DNA of 64,000 bases from Lachnospiraceae bacterium (GTDB lineage: Bacteria > Bacillota > Clostridia > Lachnospirales > Lachnospiraceae), in the NCBI GenBank assembly GCA_017617545.1, contig JAFZVZ010000018.1:52299-116298 (forward strand), read 5' to 3'. The translations under genes and the position numbers were made by a program. Positions 44,080 through 52,824 of the stretch are shown piece after piece (positions within the stretch are counted from its first letter, which is position 1; each line of letters opens with the position of its first letter). The notes under the pieces are model-generated. The model saw nothing but the letters and a program-made list of their open reading frames with translations, was not told the DNA's origin and ran no database searches.

Positions 44080-45585
44080 ATGCTGTTAGTCAAACTGAAA
44101 AGCGCAGTCAATTTAATCAGCCTGGCCGGCATTCGTGTGCTAGTTGTCACGGCGGCTTTGCTCGGATCGACTATGGTCATCTACAGCGGATATTCGCTTT
44201 ACGAGCAGGTTTATACGCAGAACAGGGCGTTCAGCTCCGGAAGTCTGCAGTATGAAGAGGGAACGCCGCTTTCCGCTGTTCAGGAATCCTTCGCGGAGGA
44301 ACGCGCGGATTACAGAGCGTGGCTTCGCGTTGAGGACACACATATCAATTACCCTGTCATGCAGGGAAAGGATGATCTGTACTACGCCAACCACGATGTT
44401 GACGGCAAGAGCAGTCTGACCGGAGCAATATATCTCGCGTCTGCCAACGCGGCGAACCTGAGCGATAACTATATTGTGATATTCGGTCATCATATGGATA
44501 ACGGGGCCATGTTCGGTGACCTTGATCTCTTCCTGGATGCGGATTTTCTGGAAAAGCATCAGGAAGGCGAGCTTGTGTTCCCCGGCGGTGCGTACGATAT
44601 CCGGTTTTTCGCAGTGCTCGAGACGGATGCCTACGATGACATGGTTTATCTGACGAGTGAGAAGGACCTCAGTAAACTGCTCAGTTACATCAGCCTGAAC
44701 GCCAAGATCCAGAAGCCTCTGACGGCCAAGGATGCGACGCGTATTGTTGCTTTGTCTACCTGTGCCGGTGCCACGACCAACGGTCGACTGGTTCTCTTCG
44801 GCGTGCTGACGCCGGTGGAAGAGCCTACGCCTACCGTGGAACCGAGCGTGACGGAACCCGTGCCTACCACCGAGCCGAGTGTCACGGTCGAGCCGGAGAT
44901 CAGCGGCAGTGTCGAGCCGACAGGGGAGCCTGCGACACCGACTCCGACGCTTACGGGAAGTCCTTCGGAAGTCACACCGGTACCTACGGTGACCGGCAAG
45001 CCGAACGGCGGTCCGGATGCTCCCAAGACGGGTGAGCACCTGTCCTGGCTGAGCCGTTTCTTCAACCGGTTCCTGCCCGGCGGCAGTTCATACGGGTGGA
45101 ACGCGTGGGCACTGGTCAACCTGATCTGCATGCTTGCTACGATCTACATCGTATTCCCAATCCATAACCTGCGCATGAAGTATGGCCGTATCGATAAGAT
45201 GCGCAAGGTGAATCTCGCCAAGTCCGCTCTTTGGAACGCGGAAGGTCTTACACCTGCGCAGCTCGCAGAGCGCGAGACGATCATGCAGATCGCGCGCCGG
45301 ACGAGCGGCAGAGACAAGGTAACGCGCGAGGAGTTCTGCAAGGCTGTCGAGAGCCGGTACTATCGTGTCGGTTCCTTTACGCGCAGATTCGCGATCGGTA
45401 TCGCTGTTGAGACGGCGATCGCTGCGGTGGCGTTCCTGGCGTTCATTAAAACGGAAAATATGCGTCTGCCGATGATCCTCATCGATCAGTGGACGCCTCT
45501 TATGTTGTTGTTTATGGTTACATGCTGGGTCGCGGATGTCGCGCTGACCCGCTATCGCGTAGAAAAAGAGGATGCAATGGAGTAA
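44080..45585 (+). CDS. Class B sortase with Pro/Thr-rich linker and C-terminal membrane domain
   Basis: 501 residues. N-terminal membrane anchor (about 14-37), then a class B sortase domain (45-245) with His137 in FGHHMDNG, Cys228 in ALSTCAG and Arg236 in NGRLVLF, the complete catalytic triad. Beyond this the protein is unusual: a Pro/Thr/Val-rich spacer (250-300), an APKTGEH motif resembling a sorting signal, and three further membrane segments near 350-370, 445-465 and 470-490. It should link pilin subunits and the giant adhesin, or attach them to the wall. SD AAAGGA is upstream, 36 bases after the SipA-like gene. Confidence 0.9.
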   Translation: MLLVKLKSAVNLISLAGIRVLVVTAALLGSTMVIYSGYSLYEQVYTQNRAFSSGSLQYEEGTPLSAVQESFAEERADYRAWLRVEDTHINYPVMQGKDDLYYANHDVDGKSSLTGAIYLASANAANLSDNYIVIFGHHMDNGAMFGDLDLFLDADFLEKHQEGELVFPGGAYDIRFFAVLETDAYDDMVYLTSEKDLSKLLSYISLNAKIQKPLTAKDATRIVALSTCAGATTNGRLVLFGVLTPVEEPTPTVEPSVTEPVPTTEPSVTVEPEISGSVEPTGEPATPTPTLTGSPSEVTPVPTVTGKPNGGPDAPKTGEHLSWLSRFFNRFLPGGSSYGWNAWALVNLICMLATIYIVFPIHNLRMKYGRIDKMRKVNLAKSALWNAEGLTPAQLAERETIMQIARRTSGRDKVTREEFCKAVESRYYRVGSFTRRFAIGIAVETAIAAVAFLAFIKTENMRLPMILIDQWTPLMLLFMVTCWVADVALTRYRVEKEDAME

Positions 45586-45618
45586 ACTCCGTTCGTTAAC
45601 TTCGGAGGTTGGAAGCCA

Positions 45619-48600
45619 ATGAAACGGTTGCTGGCATGGATTACAATCGCATGCATGCTTCTCAATATCGTGGGATCTCACTGCGTCGCTGTGGCGGCGG
45701 GAGAGAGCATCGCACGTGATGTTGTCGTGCGCTCGGAAGAGCTGCAGACAGGAGAAGAGACCGGTGATACCGTACAGGATACTGCGGCAGAGGACCGCGG
45801 CACAAAGGCTGCCGACGGTTCGGAGCTCACGCTGACGGAGCAGACGATCACTGCCGACTGTCCGCAGGGCAAGGCTTACGAGGACGATCAGATCGTTCTG
45901 TCCGGTCTGCTTCCGGAGGGAGCGATCGCGGAGGCGGTTCCCGCCGATGTCAAGGTGGAAGGTCAGGAAGTACTCGTTGCGTACGACATTTCCGTTTACG
46001 CAAGTGAAGAACAGAAGGCTGCGGACATCAAGTGGCAGCCGGAAGATACGAAGCTTCAGGTCGAGATCAGCAGTCCCGCGATCGAGGACGCTGACAACGA
46101 TGTGGAGGTATGGCACAAGGATAACAGTGACGCGGATCCGGAGCTTGTGGCGACGAAGCCGGCAGACGGATCTTCCGTCGCGTATGATACCGACAGCCTC
46201 ACGGTAAGTGCGGTTGTCAGGGTCGTGCTGGAGCAGAAGCTCGAGACCTCCGACGGATCGACCTACAATGTTCAGGTTACATACAGCGATAAGGCCGGCA
46301 TTCCGATGACCGGCACGGAGCTTCTTGTGTCCGAGCTTTGCAAGGGCGATGCGGGCTACGATGCGTACATTGCCGCTTCTGCCGAGAAACTCGGAATCGA
46401 TGAGACCGCGATCGCGATCTCACGCGTCTTTGATATCAAGATCGTTGACGCGAAGGATCACGGTACCATATATGAACCTAAGGATGAGGTAGCTGTTTCC
46501 ATCACTCTTGTCGGAACGGATCTGTCTGAGTGCGGAAACGTGGATGTGCTTCATTTTACGGATGACAGAAAGTCCGCGGACTGCACTGTTGTCGATACGA
46601 ACAATGCTGTGGACGGCGACACCGTTTCCTTTACGACGGACAGTTTCTCTGTGTACGTCGTGCTCGGCCACGAGGAAGGAACGGTTGTGAATCCGAGAGT
46701 GGAGTTCCACTTTATCTCCGGAAACGCGGCGGAACAGAATGACGGATCGACGATTTACTACGTCGGCGATCCTTATACTTATAAAAACAAGAACAACGAA
46801 GATCAGACCACGCAGATCCTCAGGAACGGGGAGCCGCTGGAGCTGATCATCGATCCCGACAGCAGCCCGGACAGCTTCTTCTACGGATGGTATGTGGTCG
46901 ATCCTTTCGTGATCTCCGGGACCACGGATGATTACGGCATCGGCAAATCGGATTCCAAGCTGTACTACACATGGCCCGGATCTCCGGAGGCGATGTCCTT
47001 CGAGACTCCGATCACCATCGACGCGAGCAATGTCGAGATCGATTCCACCGTCGAGTGGAGCATGGGCAGCATTACCGGCACCGGCAAGGTGGACAAAAAC
47101 GGTAATGTCCACGTGTTCCTCGTGGCGGTCAGCGAAAAATACAACTTCGTCGATTTCCTGCTGTACCCGAGAGACGACTCGTTCCAGGGCGCTCACAACG
47201 TTATGGCGCGCAAGTTCGTCGTCACGGGCAATACGGGCGTTCTTCGCGTGAAGGTCAGCGATGTCCGCTCCAACAGCACCGACGCAGAGCACCTGATCTT
47301 TACGGGCTGGGAGTACAACGCGGGAACTGAGGACGCACCGAACTGGGTGCAGATCCCGACGGTTGATTACTCGGGCGCGGAGATCATGGACGCGGGTGAG
47401 GACGGAGTTTATCTCACGGTCAATCTCGAGGACAAGGCGGGTATCGATCTGTACCCGATCTTCATCCGTGCGCGCTGGGTTGATTTCATCTCCGGCGTGA
47501 CCGGCAGCGGCGCGAGCTTTGTTGGCTCCCGCTTCCTGGAGTCCTGGGGACCCGCGACACCTCCGGAAACCCCGCTGACTGCGGACCGGAACTGCTTTGA
47601 GAACATCACGACCTCGGAACGAAAAGGCTACAATTTCGGCGGCTGGTACGCATTTGCCGTGACCGATCCCGATACGGGCGATATCCTCAATCTGACCGAT
47701 CCGATGGATGTCACAATCTCTTATATTGACAGCGACAGCGTGAAGCACAGCATCACGATCAACACGACGGCGGTGCAGATCACGGACGGCAACGGCGACG
47801 TCGTTTACGACGGCACATTTTCCGTGACCGACGGAGGCAACACGTTCGAGCTGCTCAGCGGTGCAGACGGCAAGCTGAAGCTGTACGACGGCCTTGACCG
47901 CCTGAAGCTGTATGCACGCTGGATCTCCGATTCGTCGAAGATCACCATCGTGTACTGGACTGAGAACGCGGATGACGATGACTTCAAATCCAGTGCGGCG
48001 CTGACGATCGACACCGCGGATCTGAACGCTCAGCTTAATACAAACTTTGGCTCGGGCTCCGAGATTTACCTGAGCGACATTGAGCCTTATACCATTGATT
48101 CCGTAGGCGTCCTGAGCACGGACATCCTCGATGACGTGAAGGCTGTTCCCGCGAACGAGGATATCTTCTATGAGCGTGACACGAGCCGTCCGGATGATCC
48201 GGTTGTGATCTCCGGTGACGGAAGCACGGTATTCAATGTGTATTACAAGCGCAGAGTGTTCAAGCTTGTATTCCACATCGGCCGCGACGGTTACGTCAAG
48301 ACCAGCGGCAGCCAGAAGACGACAGAGGGCTGGAATCCTTACGGCAACTGGATCCAGTTCATGTTTAAAGATGATCCGCTCACCTTACTGCTGGGCTTCC
48401 CCGGAACCGGTACATCCCAGAGGGGCGTGTACAGCATGACCTACAATGGGGTGACATACGACTCGACCTATGTCGCGACCCGACAGAATATTCTCGGCGA
48501 TTATGTTCCCGATCCGGAAAATGATCCGAATGACGCAAACGTGTATGTGATCGAGGCGAAGTACGGTGCCTACATCGGCGACCGCTGGCCTTCGCCCGTA

Positions 48601-51600
48601 AACTCTGCGTTTACGTTCACAACGCCGGCGAACTCACCGGTCACGATGTATACCTGGGCCGGATATTACGACAGTCTCTATTGCAGGATTGCGAACGAAC
48701 GTCCTACGTGGGGCGGCCAGCAGGGCAATAACCCCGACCTTAACGGTATCTACAATTACATGTCGGCGGAGCTGTGCTCCAACCGCGCCGGCACGGCGAT
48801 CATCAACGAGAATCAGGTGCACCATATCGTTGCCTATTTCGGCAGGACCACAAACCAGGACCGCTTCAAGCACTATCACATTCTGTACGAGGCCATGGAA
48901 GGCACATACGATCCCGAAACGGTTGCGACGGTGCCCGGCAGTGCCTATGCCGCATACTCGCCCACGACCTGGAGCACCGACATCGCGCATGTCAACTCAT
49001 CGGTGATCAGTGACCGCGTATTCTTCGAGGCGGCCGACTCGCCGACCGATGTCATTTCCAACGTCGATCCGCAGTTCCAGATGGCCTGGGAGCTGGAGGG
49101 CTACGAGTACTTCTACAGCTGCTATAACATTCCGGAGGAGCATGATAATCACGTCTATTTCTTCTACACACCGAAGCAGTATTCGCTGACGTTCATGTAC
49201 GAGGACGCGGAAGACCGGAAGACGGACCAGTACTATTACTCGCAGTCTCTCGCGGACGCGAAGAAGTACGATGATCCCGAGAAGGAAGGCTATCGCTTCT
49301 TAGGCTGGTACATCAACGAGGCGGGAGCAGGCGAGCCGTTTGATTTCGCCAACGAGAAAATGCCGGCCGGAAGCATCGTGCTTTACCCGGTGTTTGAAAA
49401 ACTGAATTATGTCATCAAGATCGATCCGAACGGTGCGGAGATCGACCGCTGGAGAGAGAATTCCGACTCCTCGGGCGCATCCACCGGTTTCCGTGCGGAC
49501 TACCATGAGACTGTAAGCGCCTACAATTTCCTGGAGCGCAATTATACGCCGACCGACGACGCGGAGATCGCTGCACTCGGACTGGATCCGGCGACGGATG
49601 TCTTCTACTACATGAACGCCCAGTACCGCGGCGAGGAGTACGACGGAATGTTCATTCCGAGCCGTCTCCGTAACGCGATCTACCTGACGGAGTCGGAGAT
49701 CGACGAATACTGGCAGTTCTATGACAGCTACACCGTGGCTCAGTTTGAGGAGCGTGGCGCGGTCAAGATCACGGACAGGGACGAGTGGATGGATGCCTAT
49801 TTCGGCGGCCATGATCTCAGCACCCTGCAGAAGCACCGCAGGATCGTCAGCCCCGAAAAATACACCTTCATGGGCTGGTACCGCGTGTACGAGGACGGCA
49901 CGGTTTCCACTGTTCCGTTTGACTTCAACACGCTTGTGACGGAAAATATCGAGATCCGTGCGATCTGGCGTCTCGAGGGCGGTTATTACATTCAGTACAA
50001 CCCGTATTTCGACGCCGATGACGGAGAGGGCGGAGTTGTTCCGATCAACGCTTCCCTGCTGCAGTGGACGGATCCGGACGACCTTACGGCACAGTATTAT
50101 ACCGACCAGGCTCAGACGAGCATCCTTCACGCTCCTACGGACGTTACGAGCGGCTGGGTGTTCCGCGGCTGGCGCGTTGTCCGCAAGACCGGAACGCAGA
50201 CCATCGGCGGCGAGGAGCACGATGTATGGGAACCGATCCAGTTCGATGGCGACGGAGAGGTGATCTACTATCAGCCGGGTGACAACTTTACGATCGATTC
50301 CGCCTATGTCACGGAGGAGACCGACAACGGCGCTGTCATCCATATGCAGGCTTACTACGAGAAAGAAGATACGACGTACCGCAGACCGAGCGTCACGAAC
50401 CTGATCCTCGACGCGAACGATGAGTACGGCGGATACGTGAACACCGATGACTCCACCGTTCTGCCGGCGATCATCGGACCGGGCAGCACGGCGATCAATA
50501 CGGATGACGAGCTGTACCAGGGTCATCCGACGCAGATCCTGTTCGGCGATATCCAGTCCAATGTGGCGCTGCATCTGTACCAATATGCGACAACGCAGGA
50601 GCACTATGATGTGACCGGCACGAAATTCTTCGTCAACGAGGACGGTCATCTGCTGATCGGTTTTGATGAGGAAGCGGATCCGACGTCGTCTTCGACGGGC
50701 GATGCGTATATACCCGCATTTGCCGCAGACTCGGTGATCGCCGTCACGAGAAATGAGCTCGACAAGATCCTGTACGCGATGTGGGAGCCGATGGTGTATG
50801 TCACCTTCGTCAACACCACCGATCAGGACATCACGATTGAACTGACCGGCAGCAATTCGCAGCAGACGGTCAGCATCGTCAACATGGTCACCGGCGAATT
50901 CGACCGCGAGAAGACCACGACCGTGATCACGGTACCCGCAAAATCCGGGGACACCGACGGCATGGTCAAGATCGTTCTTCCGGGCGCAACCCCGGGGACG
51001 GACACCTTTACGGCAACGGCCGTCAACGATCATTCGAGAAGAAAGATGAGTGTTGAGGGCGAGTTCGACGGAGAAACGCCGTACGGTGACGGCAGCGAGA
51101 ACATCCCTTACAATGGCAATGTTACTTATACAGGCACGCTGCAGACCGATCCTACCGGCGTGATCGTCACCTACACGGAAGTTCCTGAGGATATGGTGAT
51201 CTTCGACGTGAACGAGGGTGAGTGGACGGAGACTTCGGAGGATTACATCGATCTCAACGACGGTCTGTATACGATCTACGGCGAAAAGATCGTCAACAAT
51301 CAGTACCGTCCGGCGGATCCGGTCCGCGACGGTAAGATTTTCCTCGGCTGGACCATCAACGCGGATATCGCGGCTCACACGGACTTCAGTTCGACGAGCG
51401 CCGTGACCTGGGGCGAGACAACGATCACCCCGGATGCGGACGGAAACGTTCTGGATAAGGTGAGAAGCGATTACCTCTGGGATTTCAGTGAGGAACCGCC
51501 TTACGATCAGACACTGTATGCTGTCTGGAGCGACACGGTTACAGTCACGTTTGACCTGCTGAAGACAGGGAGCACGCTTCATAACTGGACCGGTCCGGAA

Positions 51601-52581
51601 ACTTCCGACGTCGATGAACCGTACGTGTTCTACAGGAACGGGGAAAGCCGCTATGTCACCTACACGGTGGCGAAGGGCGAGGCTTCGGCGAAGCCGGAGG
51701 ATCCCACGTCTCCCGTGGCAACCTGGTACTTCGTCTCGTGGCTGCTCGGAAACAACAGCTGCATCAACACGACGAAGCAGCCTAGTGATGATGTGATCTA
51801 CAACAATGCTTATAAGTTCACGCAGCGGGTTACGGCTGATATCCACCTCTATACGTCGTGGACGGCCAACGCCTCGCAGGAGTTTACATTTATCGTAGAA
51901 AACCAGGTCATCAACGGAAATGCGGACGATGAGTTTACCTACACCATCGCCGTGGTTGATGAACAGGTCTGGGGCAAGAATGTTTCCGGCGGCAAGAACG
52001 CTGTTGTGGAGCCCAATGAGAGATGGGGATCCGTCACCACGACACTGAAAAACAATGAGCAGTATACGGTTCATGTCAAGGTTTCCCTGATGACCTCTTC
52101 CTGGGTGGCGTACAGCATTGAGATCGATGTCACGGACAGTACCGACACGTTGATTAAGAGCGGTCACATGATCTACTGCGTGGGCAACTCGAAGAAGAAT
52201 TTTGCTTCGTCGTACAAGTACAATCTGGTGATTTCCCAGGAGGCTAAGAACGGGTATGAGACAACGATTACCACGGACGATCCGATCGGGATCATCGAGA
52301 TAGATGAAGGGGTAGATCCCATAGATGATGACGCGCTTTCGTACACGTTTACTTCCCGGTACGGAACCGACAACGCTGTATTCACGCCTGCGTTGAACGG
52401 TTATGAGGCAGACGGCAATAACGGCCTGACGATCATATTCACGAACACGGGTAACTTTGTTGTGGCGCCTACCAACTATCACGAGTCCGGAGCACCGTAT
52501 CTGCTGATGTTCCTGTTCGGATTGTTCCTGTTCTCGGCGGCGCTTGTATACCGCCGCGGCAGGGCGATGGCGCGAAGCTGA
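45619..52581 (+). CDS. Giant surface adhesin with InlB/Flg_new-type repeats
   Basis: 2320 residues. Signal peptide (1-28, LAWITIACMLLNIVGS). An N-terminal region resembling collagen-binding/Cna-type material is followed by many beta-rich modules with the F-x-G-W signature of Listeria-Bacteroides (InlB B/Flg_new) repeats: FGGWYAF, FLGWYINEAG, FMGWYRVYED, FRGWRVV, FLGWTINAD, FVSWLL, each ending in hydrophobic-Y-x-x-W/F. The C-terminus has VAPTNYHESGAPY, then a membrane helix (LLMFLFGLFLFSAALVY) and RRGRAMARS, a sorting-type signal. Probably the pilus tip or a wall-anchored adhesin, processed by the upstream sortase, 33 bases away. Ligand unknown. Confidence 0.9.
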   Translation: MKRLLAWITIACMLLNIVGSHCVAVAAGESIARDVVVRSEELQTGEETGDTVQDTAAEDRGTKAADGSELTLTEQTITADCPQGKAYEDDQIVLSGLLPEGAIAEAVPADVKVEGQEVLVAYDISVYASEEQKAADIKWQPEDTKLQVEISSPAIEDADNDVEVWHKDNSDADPELVATKPADGSSVAYDTDSLTVSAVVRVVLEQKLETSDGSTYNVQVTYSDKAGIPMTGTELLVSELCKGDAGYDAYIAASAEKLGIDETAIAISRVFDIKIVDAKDHGTIYEPKDEVAVSITLVGTDLSECGNVDVLHFTDDRKSADCTVVDTNNAVDGDTVSFTTDSFSVYVVLGHEEGTVVNPRVEFHFISGNAAEQNDGSTIYYVGDPYTYKNKNNEDQTTQILRNGEPLELIIDPDSSPDSFFYGWYVVDPFVISGTTDDYGIGKSDSKLYYTWPGSPEAMSFETPITIDASNVEIDSTVEWSMGSITGTGKVDKNGNVHVFLVAVSEKYNFVDFLLYPRDDSFQGAHNVMARKFVVTGNTGVLRVKVSDVRSNSTDAEHLIFTGWEYNAGTEDAPNWVQIPTVDYSGAEIMDAGEDGVYLTVNLEDKAGIDLYPIFIRARWVDFISGVTGSGASFVGSRFLESWGPATPPETPLTADRNCFENITTSERKGYNFGGWYAFAVTDPDTGDILNLTDPMDVTISYIDSDSVKHSITINTTAVQITDGNGDVVYDGTFSVTDGGNTFELLSGADGKLKLYDGLDRLKLYARWISDSSKITIVYWTENADDDDFKSSAALTIDTADLNAQLNTNFGSGSEIYLSDIEPYTIDSVGVLSTDILDDVKAVPANEDIFYERDTSRPDDPVVISGDGSTVFNVYYKRRVFKLVFHIGRDGYVKTSGSQKTTEGWNPYGNWIQFMFKDDPLTLLLGFPGTGTSQRGVYSMTYNGVTYDSTYVATRQNILGDYVPDPENDPNDANVYVIEAKYGAYIGDRWPSPVNSAFTFTTPANSPVTMYTWAGYYDSLYCRIANERPTWGGQQGNNPDLNGIYNYMSAELCSNRAGTAIINENQVHHIVAYFGRTTNQDRFKHYHILYEAMEGTYDPETVATVPGSAYAAYSPTTWSTDIAHVNSSVISDRVFFEAADSPTDVISNVDPQFQMAWELEGYEYFYSCYNIPEEHDNHVYFFYTPKQYSLTFMYEDAEDRKTDQYYYSQSLADAKKYDDPEKEGYRFLGWYINEAGAGEPFDFANEKMPAGSIVLYPVFEKLNYVIKIDPNGAEIDRWRENSDSSGASTGFRADYHETVSAYNFLERNYTPTDDAEIAALGLDPATDVFYYMNAQYRGEEYDGMFIPSRLRNAIYLTESEIDEYWQFYDSYTVAQFEERGAVKITDRDEWMDAYFGGHDLSTLQKHRRIVSPEKYTFMGWYRVYEDGTVSTVPFDFNTLVTENIEIRAIWRLEGGYYIQYNPYFDADDGEGGVVPINASLLQWTDPDDLTAQYYTDQAQTSILHAPTDVTSGWVFRGWRVVRKTGTQTIGGEEHDVWEPIQFDGDGEVIYYQPGDNFTIDSAYVTEETDNGAVIHMQAYYEKEDTTYRRPSVTNLILDANDEYGGYVNTDDSTVLPAIIGPGSTAINTDDELYQGHPTQILFGDIQSNVALHLYQYATTQEHYDVTGTKFFVNEDGHLLIGFDEEADPTSSSTGDAYIPAFAADSVIAVTRNELDKILYAMWEPMVYVTFVNTTDQDITIELTGSNSQQTVSIVNMVTGEFDREKTTTVITVPAKSGDTDGMVKIVLPGATPGTDTFTATAVNDHSRRKMSVEGEFDGETPYGDGSENIPYNGNVTYTGTLQTDPTGVIVTYTEVPEDMVIFDVNEGEWTETSEDYIDLNDGLYTIYGEKIVNNQYRPADPVRDGKIFLGWTINADIAAHTDFSSTSAVTWGETTITPDADGNVLDKVRSDYLWDFSEEPPYDQTLYAVWSDTVTVTFDLLKTGSTLHNWTGPETSDVDEPYVFYRNGESRYVTYTVAKGEASAKPEDPTSPVATWYFVSWLLGNNSCINTTKQPSDDVIYNNAYKFTQRVTADIHLYTSWTANASQEFTFIVENQVINGNADDEFTYTIAVVDEQVWGKNVSGGKNAVVEPNERWGSVTTTLKNNEQYTVHVKVSLMTSSWVAYSIEIDVTDSTDTLIKSGHMIYCVGNSKKNFASSYKYNLVISQEAKNGYETTITTDDPIGIIEIDEGVDPIDDDALSYTFTSRYGTDNAVFTPALNGYEADGNNGLTIIFTNTGNFVVAPTNYHESGAPYLLMFLFGLFLFSAALVYRRGRAMARS

Positions 52582-52602
52582 AAGCATCAAAAGAACTGAA
52601 TT

Positions 52603-52652
52603 AAAGACCGTTGGTTGCAGCCTGAAAGAAAGGGCAACCGGCGGTCTTTTTT
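52603..52652 (+). terminator. Terminator after the adhesin gene
   Basis: AAAGACCG plus GGTTGC pairs with GCAACC plus CGGTCTTT, a long stem with a 2-base internal offset, then TTTT. Confidence 0.9.
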
Positions 52653-52730
52653 ACGTCTGAACGGGCGGGAGGCATCCTTTTTTGCATCTTTCGCATGGCC
52701 AACAGTATGACATAACACATTGTGTGCGGA

Positions 52731-52759
52731 TTGTTTTTTCCGCTGAAAAACGGTATAAT
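52731..52759 (+). promoter_or_regulatory. Promoter of the esterase-GH43 gene
   Basis: TTGTTT at 52731-52736 and TATAAT at 52754-52759, 17 bases apart. Confidence 0.75.
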
Positions 52760-52824
52760 ATAGGCACATTTTTCGAGGCCGGCCGCACGGGGGCGCGCCT
52801 CGTGTGAATATCAGGAGGAAGTGT

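Noticed and set aside
49300-52590. Very long open frames on the reverse strand opposite the adhesin (and similarly opposite nrdD, DUF5696 and the esterase fusion).
   Set aside because: They mirror GC-rich codon positions of the + strand genes, have no SD or promoter, and encode Arg/Val/Asp-rich sequences without recognisable domains.
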